From assembly GCF_900747795.2 (NCBI RefSeq), contig NC_041399.2, positions 105,888,073-105,952,072 on the forward strand: 64,000 bases of DNA, given 5' to 3'. Below, piece after piece: positions 34,960-46,239 of the stretch (the first letter of the stretch is position 1; the number at the start of each line of letters is the position of its first letter). Below the pieces are notes generated by a model. It was not told the origin of the DNA, made no database searches, and was given only the letters and a program-made list of their open reading frames with translations. A program made the translations under genes and the position numbers. This DNA comes from Erpetoichthys calabaricus. Taxonomy: Eukaryota; Chordata; Cladistia; Polypteriformes; Polypteridae.

Positions 34960-35135
34960 GCGAATGTTGTATGAGCGTGCACCATCCTGCAATATTTATA
35001 CCCGGTCGCCTTTCTCGACTGCTAACCGCGTAGACAGCGCTGGAAAAAAGCTCAAGCCGGCCTCCGCCTTGGTTACAGGCAAGAGCCGCGGCTGTCAATG
35101 CTGCGATTGGGTGGCGCGCTCCTCCAATCGCCACG
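34960..35135 (-). promoter_or_regulatory. Second GC-rich block with paired CCAAT boxes and a TATA box
   Basis: GATTGG at 35105-35110 and CCAATC at 35124-35129 form an inverted pair around GTGGCGCGCT. On the minus strand a TATA-like TATAAATATT follows at 35000-34991, at a distance that would place a start near 34960. The block is CpG-rich. No downstream minus-strand exon is recognised, so this may drive a non-coding transcript or an alternative first exon. Confidence 0.35.
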
Positions 35136-36409
35136 CACGTCCTTGTTTTCATGGATTAATTCTCTTAATCCACCGTTTTCTTCCGGCGTCATATTATTAG
35201 ACTTCTGTTCCAAATGTAGATAATGCCAAAAACAAAAGGTTGGTCATGAATGCGAGTGTACGGGTACCCATTTTAGGAGGCCACTCACCGTGCTACGTCA
35301 TCCTTGCAACTTTGCTAAATCATTAAGGGTATATGTATGCAAATACTGTAGTTGCTTAGTCTGAAATGCATATTTTTGTTAAAAGTATTTGGTGTAATTT
35401 ATTTTGAACAGCCCTGGGTTTTATCTGCGGTTGTATTTGTTAAGTATTGGTTTTCAGTTCATACTTGGTGCTGATTGGTGTTAGGGTCATTGAGTGTTTT
35501 AAGTGTTTTAAAAGCTAATATGTATGGGTATCTAGCCTAATTTTAGTTTGTTTGATTCTATTTTTAACCTAACATGAACCGTTTTCTAAAATGAAAGGTC
35601 CGTTATTTCACCTTGCATGGTTTTAGGCTCATTTTGATACAGCTGTTGGTAATTTGTTTGTTCTTTGTACCATTTACTTGCAGATGTGTTAATAGAAATG
35701 TTTTTAAAATGAATATAAACATGCATTACAGTTTAATAAAGTGTTTCTGAATGAGCAATGATTCAGTGACAATATATGTGGAAAAACGTAACATATGGAA
35801 ACAAGCTGGATGCTGTTTAAAATGGTACATTTTAAGCATAGCCAGAACGCAATTTAAACTTAAATGCATCACTCAAGCAAATTAATTTGAAAGTGTCCTT
35901 TATCTGGAATTCTCAACTGCAATAGATGCTTTACCTTAAACTCAGTTGTAGAATACAGTGCAGTTTAATTTAATAAAACAGAATACCATAATGTAGCAAG
36001 ACAGTATTACTAGATTGGTGTGCTGAATGAAGCTAAAGGATACATGTTTACTGTTAATGTTATGGATGTTAAACTTGGTGCCAGGATAACTATAGTATTT
36101 AAATTGTTTTGTTTCTGTTTAACCTTCAGAAATGTGTTTTATTACTTTCCCTACTTTTTTTTTTTTTTTTGTTTAAGATGTTGCTTTATTACATATTTTT
36201 ATTCTCAAATTTTGTTCATTTAATGAAATCTATCGTGTCTGAAGCAAAAAAGTTACAGATGAGGAAGGTTGTCAATAGTTAAACGCCTTTCACCCATTTG
36301 CGCCTGTGATTATGATGCATTTTCATTTTGACAATTGTACTGAACAAAGGTACTAATCCTTTTAGCTCTTTCCTGGGGACAAGAAAAGAAAACAAATTTT
36401 ATGTGTATG

Positions 36410-36417
36410 TATGTATA

Positions 36418-36460
<43 letters not shown>
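36410..36460. repeat. GT/TA microsatellite
   Basis: A short TG-containing lead passes into a TA run within the KBTBD2 intron. Confidence 0.9.
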
Positions 36461-36463
<3 letters not shown>

Positions 36464-37093
36464 AATATGACTTGGTAAAAGGAACAAGATATCTTAACCT
36501 TTTCCTGCTAACATCATTATTGTCATTTTAGGTCTTTGAGATCATTTGTTTACTTTTATGTGAATTTTTATAGAAACAAGATTTTCACATTCTTTTTTTC
36601 TCATGATCCTTTCATTATGTGTCCATGCAGTTCTCCAATAGGTGAGATACAGTTATTGCTTACTTGGCACTTGTTTAGGAAATTGTGATGTAATTCAGAT
36701 ATCAGAATCTTCATTGCCTCTGAAATGCAATTATAGGATTCGTGTAGTTTCTGCAGTTATATTTGAAGAAAAGCTGAACAAATTATATGAACAGTCAATT
36801 ATAACCATTGTAACAGATAATTGTTCCTCTTAGATTCCATGTCAGATTTATCTGTTGAAACAACTTGCAACAAGTATTAGAATGAAGGTATGTCACATTT
36901 GACTACTGTTTCTGAAATCTCCCAGTTCCTCAGTTGCTGGAGCCATCGTCTTATGTCCGTTGCATTTTTACTAAATTACAAGATTTTTTCCAAGTTTTCA
37001 CGCTGATTTTGATTAATTAGGGTTAGGCAATATAGCAAAAATATATTTTTAATATGTATAGAAAATTCAAAATGTATTTATGAATTATTTAAA

Positions 37094-38114
37094 TCTCTCT
37101 ATTATAAAAGAAAATCTTGAGACGAGATGACACTTTTGCCAAGAGATTTTTTCCACGTCCCGTCCTCCTCTCAACCATTTCAGATTAACGGCCCATGCCC
37201 ACAGTCCTCTCGCCTCTCATTCGTGTGTATGCTTTTGTCAGACACAGTTCCTGTGCTCTCAGCTCTTACACATTTAACCAATTTGATTGTGAAAATTTAT
37301 ATCAATAGACTATGCTGAAACAGTTGGTGGTGATGTTTTGCGGAAGATGAAAACAACAACTTACAATATCCCGTTGAATATCAACAACTGTTATCACCGT
37401 CCAGTCTTCCACTGGCTGAATTACTGTTGAAAGCAGGATGTATCATAATGTTATTGCGTAATTTATGTATGAATTATGGGCTATGCAATAGGACAAGATT
37501 AGTTGTATTCAAAATTGGTCGAACAATTCTGACATGCAAAATTTTAACAGGCGGCAAGAAAGGTAATGTAGGACATCTTCCGCAGATAACATTAGACACC
37601 AAAGGAGATCTTGATATGCCATTCGTATTAAAACGTTTACATTTTCCCCTTAGAATAGGTTTTGCTATGAAAATTAACAAGTCGCAGGGACAAGCATTTG
37701 AAGAAGTCTGTTTTATTGATTAGAGAGAAAGAAACGATATTCACTCATGGGCAGTTATACGCTGCGTTTTCACAATCTAACTCCAAACACGGAATCGAAA
37801 TTCAATGCAATATTGATGAAAAGTTAATTCCAAATATTATTTTTACTGAAGTTTTAAAATGTAAGTTTAAAAAGTATTTGCATGTTAATTTCAAAGCCAA
37901 ACAGAACAAAAACTTTTGACGCAACAAATACCTCTAACGCAACATGAAACATAATTTTCTTTCAATTTATTACATTTTACTATTGTTAATTACTCGCTTT
38001 AATGTACAATAGTTAGGTCTATTATGCATATGTAACAATTTCCATAAAGTGGCTAGCGCGTAGCACCCACCTTGGGGTTGGCGAGCAAAGCGAGCAGGGG
38101 ACAGAGTCCCCTAG
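37094..38114 (+). mobile_element. Helitron with helicase C-terminal remnant, both ends intact
   Basis: The 5' end is A|TCTCTCTATTATAAAAG and the 3' end is the hairpin AGGGGACAGAGTCCCCT merging with CTAG at 38111-38114, followed by T, i.e. insertion between A and T as Helitrons do. The interior (37427-37723) encodes a PIF1-type helicase end: CIIMLLRNLCMNYGLCNRTR, LPQITLDTKGDLDMPFVLKR, RIGFAMKINKSQGQAFEEV, and then, after a break, FTHGQLYAAFSQ. The Rep nuclease part is absent. It is a 1.0-kb internally deleted copy. Confidence 0.85.
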
Positions 38115-38319
38115 TATTTTAAGAAAATGAGAAGGTTTCCCTTATTTTGCATACTGAGAAAACTACAACTGCATCCTTTCTAGTAACAAAACCTTAACAT
38201 TTTTATTGTCAATGAGGAAGGATATAAAATAAGAAAACATCTTTGTGCAAATTTTGTTCTTTTTTTATGAAAATTTTGTCCTTCCTTCTTGTCTCCACAT
38301 TCCTTTCTCATCACATATA

Positions 38320-40467
38320 CAGTGCACCCCCAAAATTCGTGGGGGTTATGAATTGTGAAAAAACGCACATTTTAGATGTGGTTAAAAAAATGAATATTTT
38401 TATAGTTTAAACCCTAAATATGCCCCCAAAACACCTAAGCTAAGTTTGAAATTAAATACATTACCTAAAAAACATGTAAAGGTAAACCTGTATACTGTAC
38501 AATACTGCACTGATATGTCACCCGCAGTGCTAGAATGTAAAATACTGATGTTACCGCTATATGTACTGTAATTCATGCAAGTGCGTTTTCATTGCCAGAA
38601 GCTTTAGAAGGTGCAGGGTGTTTCGGTGGCATCTTGAGGCTTTAACCCTTAAACTGCCACATGCTTGGGGGTTAATGCACCCCGGACGCCAAATACTTTT
38701 TTGCTGCACTTTAAGCAAACGTCACAATTCACAAAGAAAAAGTGAAATTTTAATGGAACACGTTTTTTTTCATGCAAAGTGCATCACAATTACTGCAACA
38801 CTGATCATTTTACACACTGCTAATGAACTGTAAAAACTATTTAAAAAAACTACTGGAACAATATGTACAAGTTGCAACTGATGCCATGGGTGAAATTCAT
38901 TAAATCACAGAGCCAACTGCTCTTGAACTGGCTGCACGCAGGCACCCAGAGGTAAACGTTGATGCTTGCAGGCAAGTCTAGTGCAGCGGCTCAATCCCAG
39001 AGACAGTGAGGCTGCAGTGCTGCGGGGTTTCACGCTTGGGTCACAGAATTGCACAGAAAAACAGGAGATTGTAGAGACAGGAACTTTATTCAAACAAACA
39101 TGTCTCTTTCAGAAGTAAAATGAGCTTATTATGCAGTTAGTTCTCGATTAAAGAATAGACAAACATCATAGGGGAGCACAACGGGAGCGGGACCACCAAC
39201 AGGAGCAGAGGATGTCTGGGGGAGGAAGGAGAAACAAAGCAATCATCCAAAAAGGACAGGTGCTGTTCAGGCTTTTAAGTATGCATAGCGTCACGCGACA
39301 GAGCAGCCACAAGTAAGCCCAGCAAGTAAGGGAGCAATGTGAAGGTAGTCTATCAGCATTTTTTAAGAGGGTTTTTTGAGGAGCGTCCATGTCTTCTAGG
39401 GGTCCGTTCAGCCCCCCTGCTCACAAGGGGCTGGCAGTGGTCATGAACTGGCTGCTCAACGAATGTACGGCACTGAATGATCAGCTCCTGCATGCTCGCA
39501 AATGGCACTGGGAAACAATTATAGCCGGTTGTGGCAGTTTAAGGGTTAAGAGGAACAAAACGGAAAACACAAGAACAGTACCCTGGAGATGCATCACAGT
39601 CAATCAGCAGCAAGGAGAAATGAATAGCGCTGTAGCGGTCCGGTGGTGCTAAGATTCACACCGTCGAGAAGACAGTGATTTATTTATTTTTATGGTGGGT
39701 ATTCCAGGGACACACCCAGCCTTGGCCTGACCCGCACACACTCGCAAACAGAGACAAAAACAAAGCAAACCAGTAACCAAACAGGAAATAATGTAATGAG
39801 AACAAATGAAATAAATGAAAACAATGATACCACCCCTGTTCCCCTTACGGCGATTACACATTAAATACAACAAAGCACAAACAAAGCAGACACAGTAAAT
39901 CATAAAAAACAGCAATGGATGAAATGTTTTGATGAAAATAGATAGTCCAGAGACCCGCATGTTAAATGGGAATGTAAAGATAGTCCTACTGGTAGTTCCT
40001 GAAATGGTGAAGACGGGTGGACGGGTTCAGGAGTGCTCCTTTCTTTACAGAATGGCCATGAATCCACTTACAGTCGTCATGTACACAGGCAGATGGCAGA
40101 CAGTCCAGATGCCAACCATGAAATGATCCAGGACAAAACAAATAAGCACAGGTAACCCAACAGAAGGCAGACAGACAGGAACTTGAAACACAAGTTACAA
40201 AAACTTTTTTCCTTTTTTTGCTTTTGGTCACCGGCCCCCTTTTTAAAAGCTGCCCTGACATCCTTTGACTCCAACAGCCCCAGCACCCTATGCAGAAGAC
40301 CAATCAGCCACTGCAGGGACTGTTGGGAGTTGAAGTTTCAAATTCTATTGGCTACTTTCACCATCTCAAGCCGTGTTTTCCTCTACAGTTTCTTCCTGTT
40401 CTCTCTACAGTACAGTATTGACATAAAAAAAGCCATAAAAATTGCGGAGGATATTTGCGGTTTCCAC
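38320..40467 (+). mobile_element. Possible Tigger/pogo-like element split by a piggyBac-like insert
   Basis: The left end TA|CAGTGCACCCCCAAAAT is compatible with pogo/Tigger ends. The right end near 40467 reads GCGGTTTCCAC|TA, whose complement GTGGAAACCGC is typical of the same group. The element at 38646-39545 sits inside it. No transposase was recognised between the ends, and the region 39640-40380 is unassigned. Confidence 0.35.
38646..39545. mobile_element. piggyBac-like MITE with TTAA target duplication
   Basis: The terminal inverted repeats CCCTTAAACTGCCACA (38646-38661) and TGTGGCAGTTTAAGGG (39530-39545) are exact mirror copies, directly flanked by TTAA at 38642-38645 and 39546-39549. 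The TTAA target with CCC start is the piggyBac signature. The 900-base interior has no transposase. Confidence 0.8.
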
Positions 40468-40737
40468 TAACAATTATTAGATAGGTTCTAAGGAAAAATC
40501 CAAGAATGACTGAGGCTGCGAACTCTGAATTGTGACTTCGTGGGAGTCTGCTGTAGTTTCCTTTACTTAATTTTTCTGCAGTTTTCTTTAACTTTTTTTT
40601 TTTTGCAGCCCTAACTTTACTTTCATATACCTCCAGACATGCCTTTATCACAGGTGACTTTTCTTTTACTTTTTTTTTCCCCCTTTAAACAACTGTTTAA
40701 CTTGCAAATCACACCTGCCAGCTTCTTCCTCAGGATC

Positions 40738-43700
40738 TTGGACATCATGTATAAACAGTGCCTACACACACAAATGTTGCGTACACCTGTTTCCATGCTC
40801 ACCTCAAGATGTATAAAAACTAAACATGGCTTAAAGCCACACAAATTTTCATGGCAGCCTCACACCTTGCATATGCACTTTTCTGCTTGGTTTTGTAAAC
40901 TATCAGCACCCAGCGTCAAAGCAGTGCTACTGTTTTCTGTGGTCGTTCTTTTTTAGATTCACATCAATGACACAGGCTGTATCAATACACTGAAATTAAT
41001 TGCATATCATTTACAAATTTAAGGCAATGATTGTAACAATATAATGATGCACAACATTGGCAAACTATTCCAAATACCATAGCTGCTTTAGCTTTATTAC
41101 TCTTAGTGCACCAAAAAGAGTATTTTAACCTGTTTGTTCTATTTGTGTGTGGTATCACAGCCTCACAGGTTGTGTCATTTGTGTAGAGGATTACAACTTA
41201 AAGCTGAGCATACAGCTTCCAGCCCTGGAGGACATTTGTAGCACACGCTGCCTTAGGAAAGCCACCAGCTGCAGGGATTCCACTCACCCGTGCCATGGTC
41301 TATTTGTGCTTCTACCATTCGCCAAATGCTTCAGAGTCTTTCCTGTACAGACCTCAAGGCTCAGAAACTGTTTCATCCCAAGACCTATAAATGCACTCAA
41401 TCAGTTGATGTGCTCCCGGTAGAACTCTTTGTACTTGTAGTGCAAGTTTACAGTGAGGTATTTGTAACTATAACTAATATTTCACAACCTGAGCCACTGT
41501 ATGTTCATGTACCGTATATTGTATATTTGTTTTTTATCTTTTTTTATCATTTTATAGGAAAATAAGTTTATGGAGGAGTCGCATTTTGATTCTCATTGTA
41601 ACACACAATGACAATAAAGAAATTAAGTTGTATTTACAGAAGATTATGACTGTCTTTTAAACCAATGTAGATTTCCAAGAGATATCCTCTTGGAGCTACT
41701 GTATGTGCTGTTAGAATACTAGGCTGCGTACTTTTTTATGATGAAATGCATCAACGTATGCATATTACAGTTTACAAATAAATTGTTAACTTCATTTAAA
41801 TAATGTATACTGTTAATAATTAAATGTGGTGATCCAGGTAAGGTTCCTGCCTTGCACTCTAGTTTTGAAGAATCTGGGTTCTAAGCTTGCTGCTGGTTTT
41901 TCATTTATTACAGATGCTTATTGTATGGCAGTTGGATACATGGAGAAAGAAAATGGCAGGGCAGGAATTGGGGGTTGGTATGTTTGCTAGAGACAAGACT
42001 GCAGCAAAAAATTGTTCCATCCAGGGTTCTGCATGTCCCAGCAAGCATCTTGCAGGAGGCAGGAATGGTCCCTGGATGGTGCACCAGCTCATTGCTAGTG
42101 CAGTGCCACCATTACCCCATATGTTTAATAATGCTTTAATACATTTCTTCATGAAAATGATGTCAAGTATACATGTTAGTATTCTGAAGTGTTCAGAGAG
42201 CTTGTAATATCATGAATGTAATGCATTCTGTGTGGTGATCAATGTCCTGCACGCTCCTGTTGTCATAAGAGAGAGCCAATTTAAGAACATAGAGATTAAT
42301 GACTGGGTCGGGGAACACATAGAACATGAAGCATTTAATGTGTTACTTTAGTTATGATGGGATTTGAGAAACACTAGTAAATTAAACATTGATTTTTAAG
42401 GTGAAGTTTACAATGTTCTGCTTTAATGACAAACTATGAGATTAAAGTGGAAGTTTTGAGATTTAAGTCTACATTTCAACCTTTTTTTTTCCTTCAGTTT
42501 CCCTAATATTTTTTTTCCTTTTCTCTGTTCCCTAATATGCTTCCTTATGACACTGATGATGTGCTATGACTGGCCTTTTCACCTTGACTTTGACATCTCA
42601 CCACTTCATTTTTATTTCAGGCACTGTGAGACTTTCTGAACTTGAACTTTTGAGTGTCTGGCACACTGTATCACTCCATTGTTTTCCTTTTGTTGCTTAT
42701 AACACTGCTTAAGCCAACAAATAGTAAGTTTTTCCTTAGGGAAAATATAAGGCACTTGATTGTAATAGTCTAAGGGGCTATTTATATTAACTAGCCAACC
42801 CGCGGCATAGCATACGCCACATAATTATTTATTGATGGGTGAACACTTCCTGAAAGACACAGTTGTCCAAATGGAGTGGGTTAGAGGATACAACTGTGAG
42901 TGAATGAAAAGATGGAACTCTGGAGAGGACAACATACAATTGTCCGTGACTGAAAACTGGTTTTGGCAGATACAGGCATATCTTTTTGAAAGTTTGGCCC
43001 TGTGCCTTATTAATTGTCATTGCAAAGGCCAATCTAACAGGAAATTGTCTGCGTGTAAAAGGCAAATTTGAATCTGATGGGGTCAGGGATATCCGGGGAA
43101 TAAGGACAGTTTGTGAGGTTGCAGCTACGATAGTCTTACACTCCAGTACATTGCGGTGAATGCTGGTAACAGAAAGTCTAGTGCCATTACAGAGACCTTT
43201 TGCTGGCAGGAGGTTTCTGAGAAGCATGATGACTGAACCAATTTTAATTTTGAGTTTATGTGGAGGCATGCCAGATGGGAGTAAGACTATTAAGAAATTC
43301 TTCGGGGAATGAAAGTTGATCTGCAGGATCGTCTTTGACGATGGAGTCAACGCTGGTGAAAGTCACTTCGTCGGTAGGGATAAGTTTCAGCACTTGTTCA
43401 TTAAGGTGTTGTGAGTCTTTGTTGGTGATGCTTAATATAGCTCGCGCGCTGAGTTGTTCCAGAGTGACAGTTCAGAAGTCGATGTCGCCATATAGTTGTT
43501 GAATGGGATCAGAAATAAAAGGAAAACAATGTGAAGGCAATGTCACAGGTATTCCATTTTTCCCGTCTCCAACATCGAGGAGCCATGTTGCGAAATGTTG
43601 TTCTTCAGGAAGAGCTCTCATATTTGTCAGTGTAAGAACATGTATGTGACGCCACAAAGGTTGCCTCGAGAGCGAGGGTGGATGTGGGAGGAGGGTTAGA

Positions 43701-44802
43701 GTTGGCAGGCAGGGCTCTGTCGTGCGTTCCCCATGACGCGGGAAGAGGATTAGAGTTGGCGGGCGGGGCTCTGTCGTTCGTATCCCATGGTCGGGTGACT
43801 TGGTGGATTATATATAGAAAAGCAGCTGGAACCAAAAAGAACAATGAAAAGTCAACGTGGCTCAGAGGTGCATGTGGACTGTAGCAGAGATCAAAGTGAC
43901 TGAGGCGGTGTTTGGTGAGGTGTTGCGTGCAGGCAGTGTGCATGCCTCGAGAGGAGGGTTAGAGTTGGCGGGCGGGGGGCTCTGTCGTGCGTATCCCATG
44001 GTCTTAGAGTTGGCAGATAGAGGCATATCTTTTTGAAAGTTTGGCCCTGTGCCTTATTAATTGTCATTGCAAAGGCTAATATAACAGGAAATTGTCTGCA
44101 TGTAAAAGTAAAAGGCACATTTGAATCTGATGGGGCCAGGAAATTGTCTGCGTGTAAAAGTAAAAGGCAAATTTGAATCTGATGGGGTCAGGGAAATCCG
44201 GGGAATAAGGACAGTTCATGAGGTAGCAGCTGTGATAGTTTTACACTCCAGTACATTGCGGTGAATGCTGGTAACAGTCAGGCAGGCGGGCAAGCCAACA
44301 AAAACACTATGCTCTTAGTATGGTATGAATCAGGTTTTTGTAGACAAAGGTTTTCCCTGTTCCTGCAGGACCATCTAAGAAGAAGCATGTTTGTCGCGGA
44401 TGGGAATCGCTGTATGTAGCGTGAAAAACAGTTTGTGAGGGTGGACGCGGTCGTGCGTATCCCATGATGCGGGAGGAGGGTTAGAGTTGGTGGCCGTGGC
44501 TTTGTCATGCATATCCCATGGTCTCAGTCTTGCGTGCCATGGTCGGCTGCTTAGTGAATTTTATATATATAGATTTGCATATTCAAAAATGTGAAATTCT
44601 GGAAGGAGTTGGGGTGGGGCTATAGGCGCATGCATGTGCGTTATAAATCCTAATCAACATGAGTTTTAAAGGGGAGGTGCGTGGAACTTTGCTTATACTC
44701 ATTATGCATCTGACAATTTTGTGCATATACACATTTCTAGTTTGGTCCGTATGCCACATTTTAGTGTGAATTCTATGCATGTTATTATACATGATGCCCC
44801 TT
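40738..44802 (+). mobile_element. Non-autonomous Harbinger-type element interrupted by a Helitron
   Basis: The left end ACATCATGTATAAACAGTGC and right end TTATACATGATGCCCC match the family ends at 21896-24077. The same internal order recurs: LINE C-terminal scrap (ALEDICSTRCLRKATSC, HPCHGLFVLLP, FPVQTSRLRNCFIPRPINAL at 41147-41422), SINE-like scrap, then a common tail. At 42791-44573 a Helitron is inserted; the paralogous site at 23838-23852 has no insert. Removing it leaves about 2.28 kb, similar to the 2.18-kb sister copy. Confidence 0.8.
42791..44573 (-). mobile_element. Helitron with rearranged helicase pieces, nested in Harbinger
   Basis: On the minus strand it begins A|TCTATATATATAAAATTCAC (44573) and ends CTAG|T (42791). 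The minus frame 42829-43350 encodes the PIF1-like helicase C-terminal domain: [62 protein letters not shown] second, direct copy of part of this domain lies at 44010-44278, with a further small tandem duplication inside it. Units built on GGTTAGAGTTGGC and GGGGCTCTGTCGT-like blocks recur near 43690, 43745, 43957 and 44470. No Rep domain was seen. Confidence 0.85.
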
Positions 44803-44931
44803 CTCTCTACTATAACTCTATTCGTCTCTAGTGTGAGCCGCCTGTAGAGAAATATTTTCCTCTGAGTAAGCTCTGATAGCCACCCTAACTGCCATTCACA
44901 GTCAGCCTGCGTGTTGTTCTTTCCCTATTGT

Positions 44932-45465
44932 AGTCTAGCCACCATTGCAGGGTAAGAAGGAATGATGAATAGCTACAGTATTTTCTCTCCCCAGCCCCAG
45001 ACAAGATACACTGTGCTTCTAATGTAATTGTTCTGTCCAACAGGGACCACGTGTTGTGTGGACCATGCTGAAGTAGGGTGAACATTACTCGGGAGCAATT
45101 GGTTGAGGACAGACTTTAAATTTGTCCTGTGCTTTCTTGCACCATTTCTATTTCGTTGTTTCTGTTTTAAGTGCTGAAATAGATTGGATGTGCTGCCACT
45201 TTTAACTGTTATCATCTTTTTTGCAAAGTTTGCATTTTGCATTTGTTTGTTGGACATCTGATCTTTCATATCTGAACCAATACCAGACCAGCACATTGCA
45301 GCCTTTCTTAGGAATGAGCACATTCATAAAATTAGTAGTGTTAATTTCCATATTCTTAGTGTGTTTATTGTAATGCCCCTTCCTAGATGCGAGGAACAAT
45401 ACTCCTTGCACTTTCAACCTCCTGATTTAAAATTATGGCCGTTTGCAGTCTAGCCACCATTGCAG
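44932..45465 (-). mobile_element. BED-zinc-finger hAT fragment between 19-bp direct repeats
   Basis: Minus frames (45100-45330) read WYWFRYERSDVQQTNAKCKL, CKK, then ITVKSGSTSNLFQHLKQK, the C-x2-C and H-containing pattern of a BED zinc finger at the N-terminus of hAT transposases. The frame is broken. The 19-base sequence AGTCTAGCCACCATTGCAG occurs at both 44932-44950 and 45447-45465. The relation of the repeats to the fragment is unclear; they are too long for a hAT target duplication. Confidence 0.5.
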
Positions 45466-46239
45466 CATTACCTTTCATAATCCTGCATCCTCCATTCATC
45501 TCCAGCATGGCAGCCAAATTTGCCATCCCACACACAGCCTAACTTCTGACTCTATCGCCATACAAACTGAAAATCACACTGCCGTTTTTTCATCCCAGTA
45601 CCTGCCCCTTGGCATCCCTGTTGCTGCTATGCATCGAGGGTGAGCTGATGTTGCTCCTCTGTGCCCAACCCCCATCTGCGGTGCTATTGCAAGGAGTTGG
45701 CTCTTGAGACACCCTACGCTTTGACAGATCATTACAGTATATTTTGACTGTACACACTTGACCAGCTGGCTAAACTAAGTTTTTTGCTGAACTGTTTAAC
45801 TATACAATTTGCTATGTTTTTTTTTTATATATAAAAAAAACAACAGAACAAAATTTTCATATGTGAATATAGATTTACAGTATTAATTCAGATTAAATTA
45901 TTTAATCAAAAAATTGCCCATCCCTACCAATATTGCAGGGTAGGATTATCTTTGGACTCAAATCATAGAATACCTGATTAACAGTACAGTAAGATACTAA
46001 ACAAACAAATGCCATAGGCAACTATGCCATAAATGCCATAGACATTATGCCCCCTTCAAAAATTCAGAGTGATATAATAAACTAAATATCTTCACTATTG
46101 GATGCAGCAATGCCTTTAGCACCTATTGATTACTGGGAGCCCTTCTGTTCATTTTAGTGACAAGGTTAATAGTGCATGGCACATTATGAGAGTATTTATG
46201 GAAACAAGGCTAGTCCCTTCTAGGGCTAATTCTGTAGAA

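Noticed and set aside
39640-40380. Possible long terminal repeat or element interior
   Set aside because: No paired ends, tail or coding region could be shown; left unassigned.
43670-44480. Repeated units that could suggest a CRISPR-like array
   Set aside because: Vertebrate nuclear context; units are uneven, lie within a Helitron, and there are no constant spacers.
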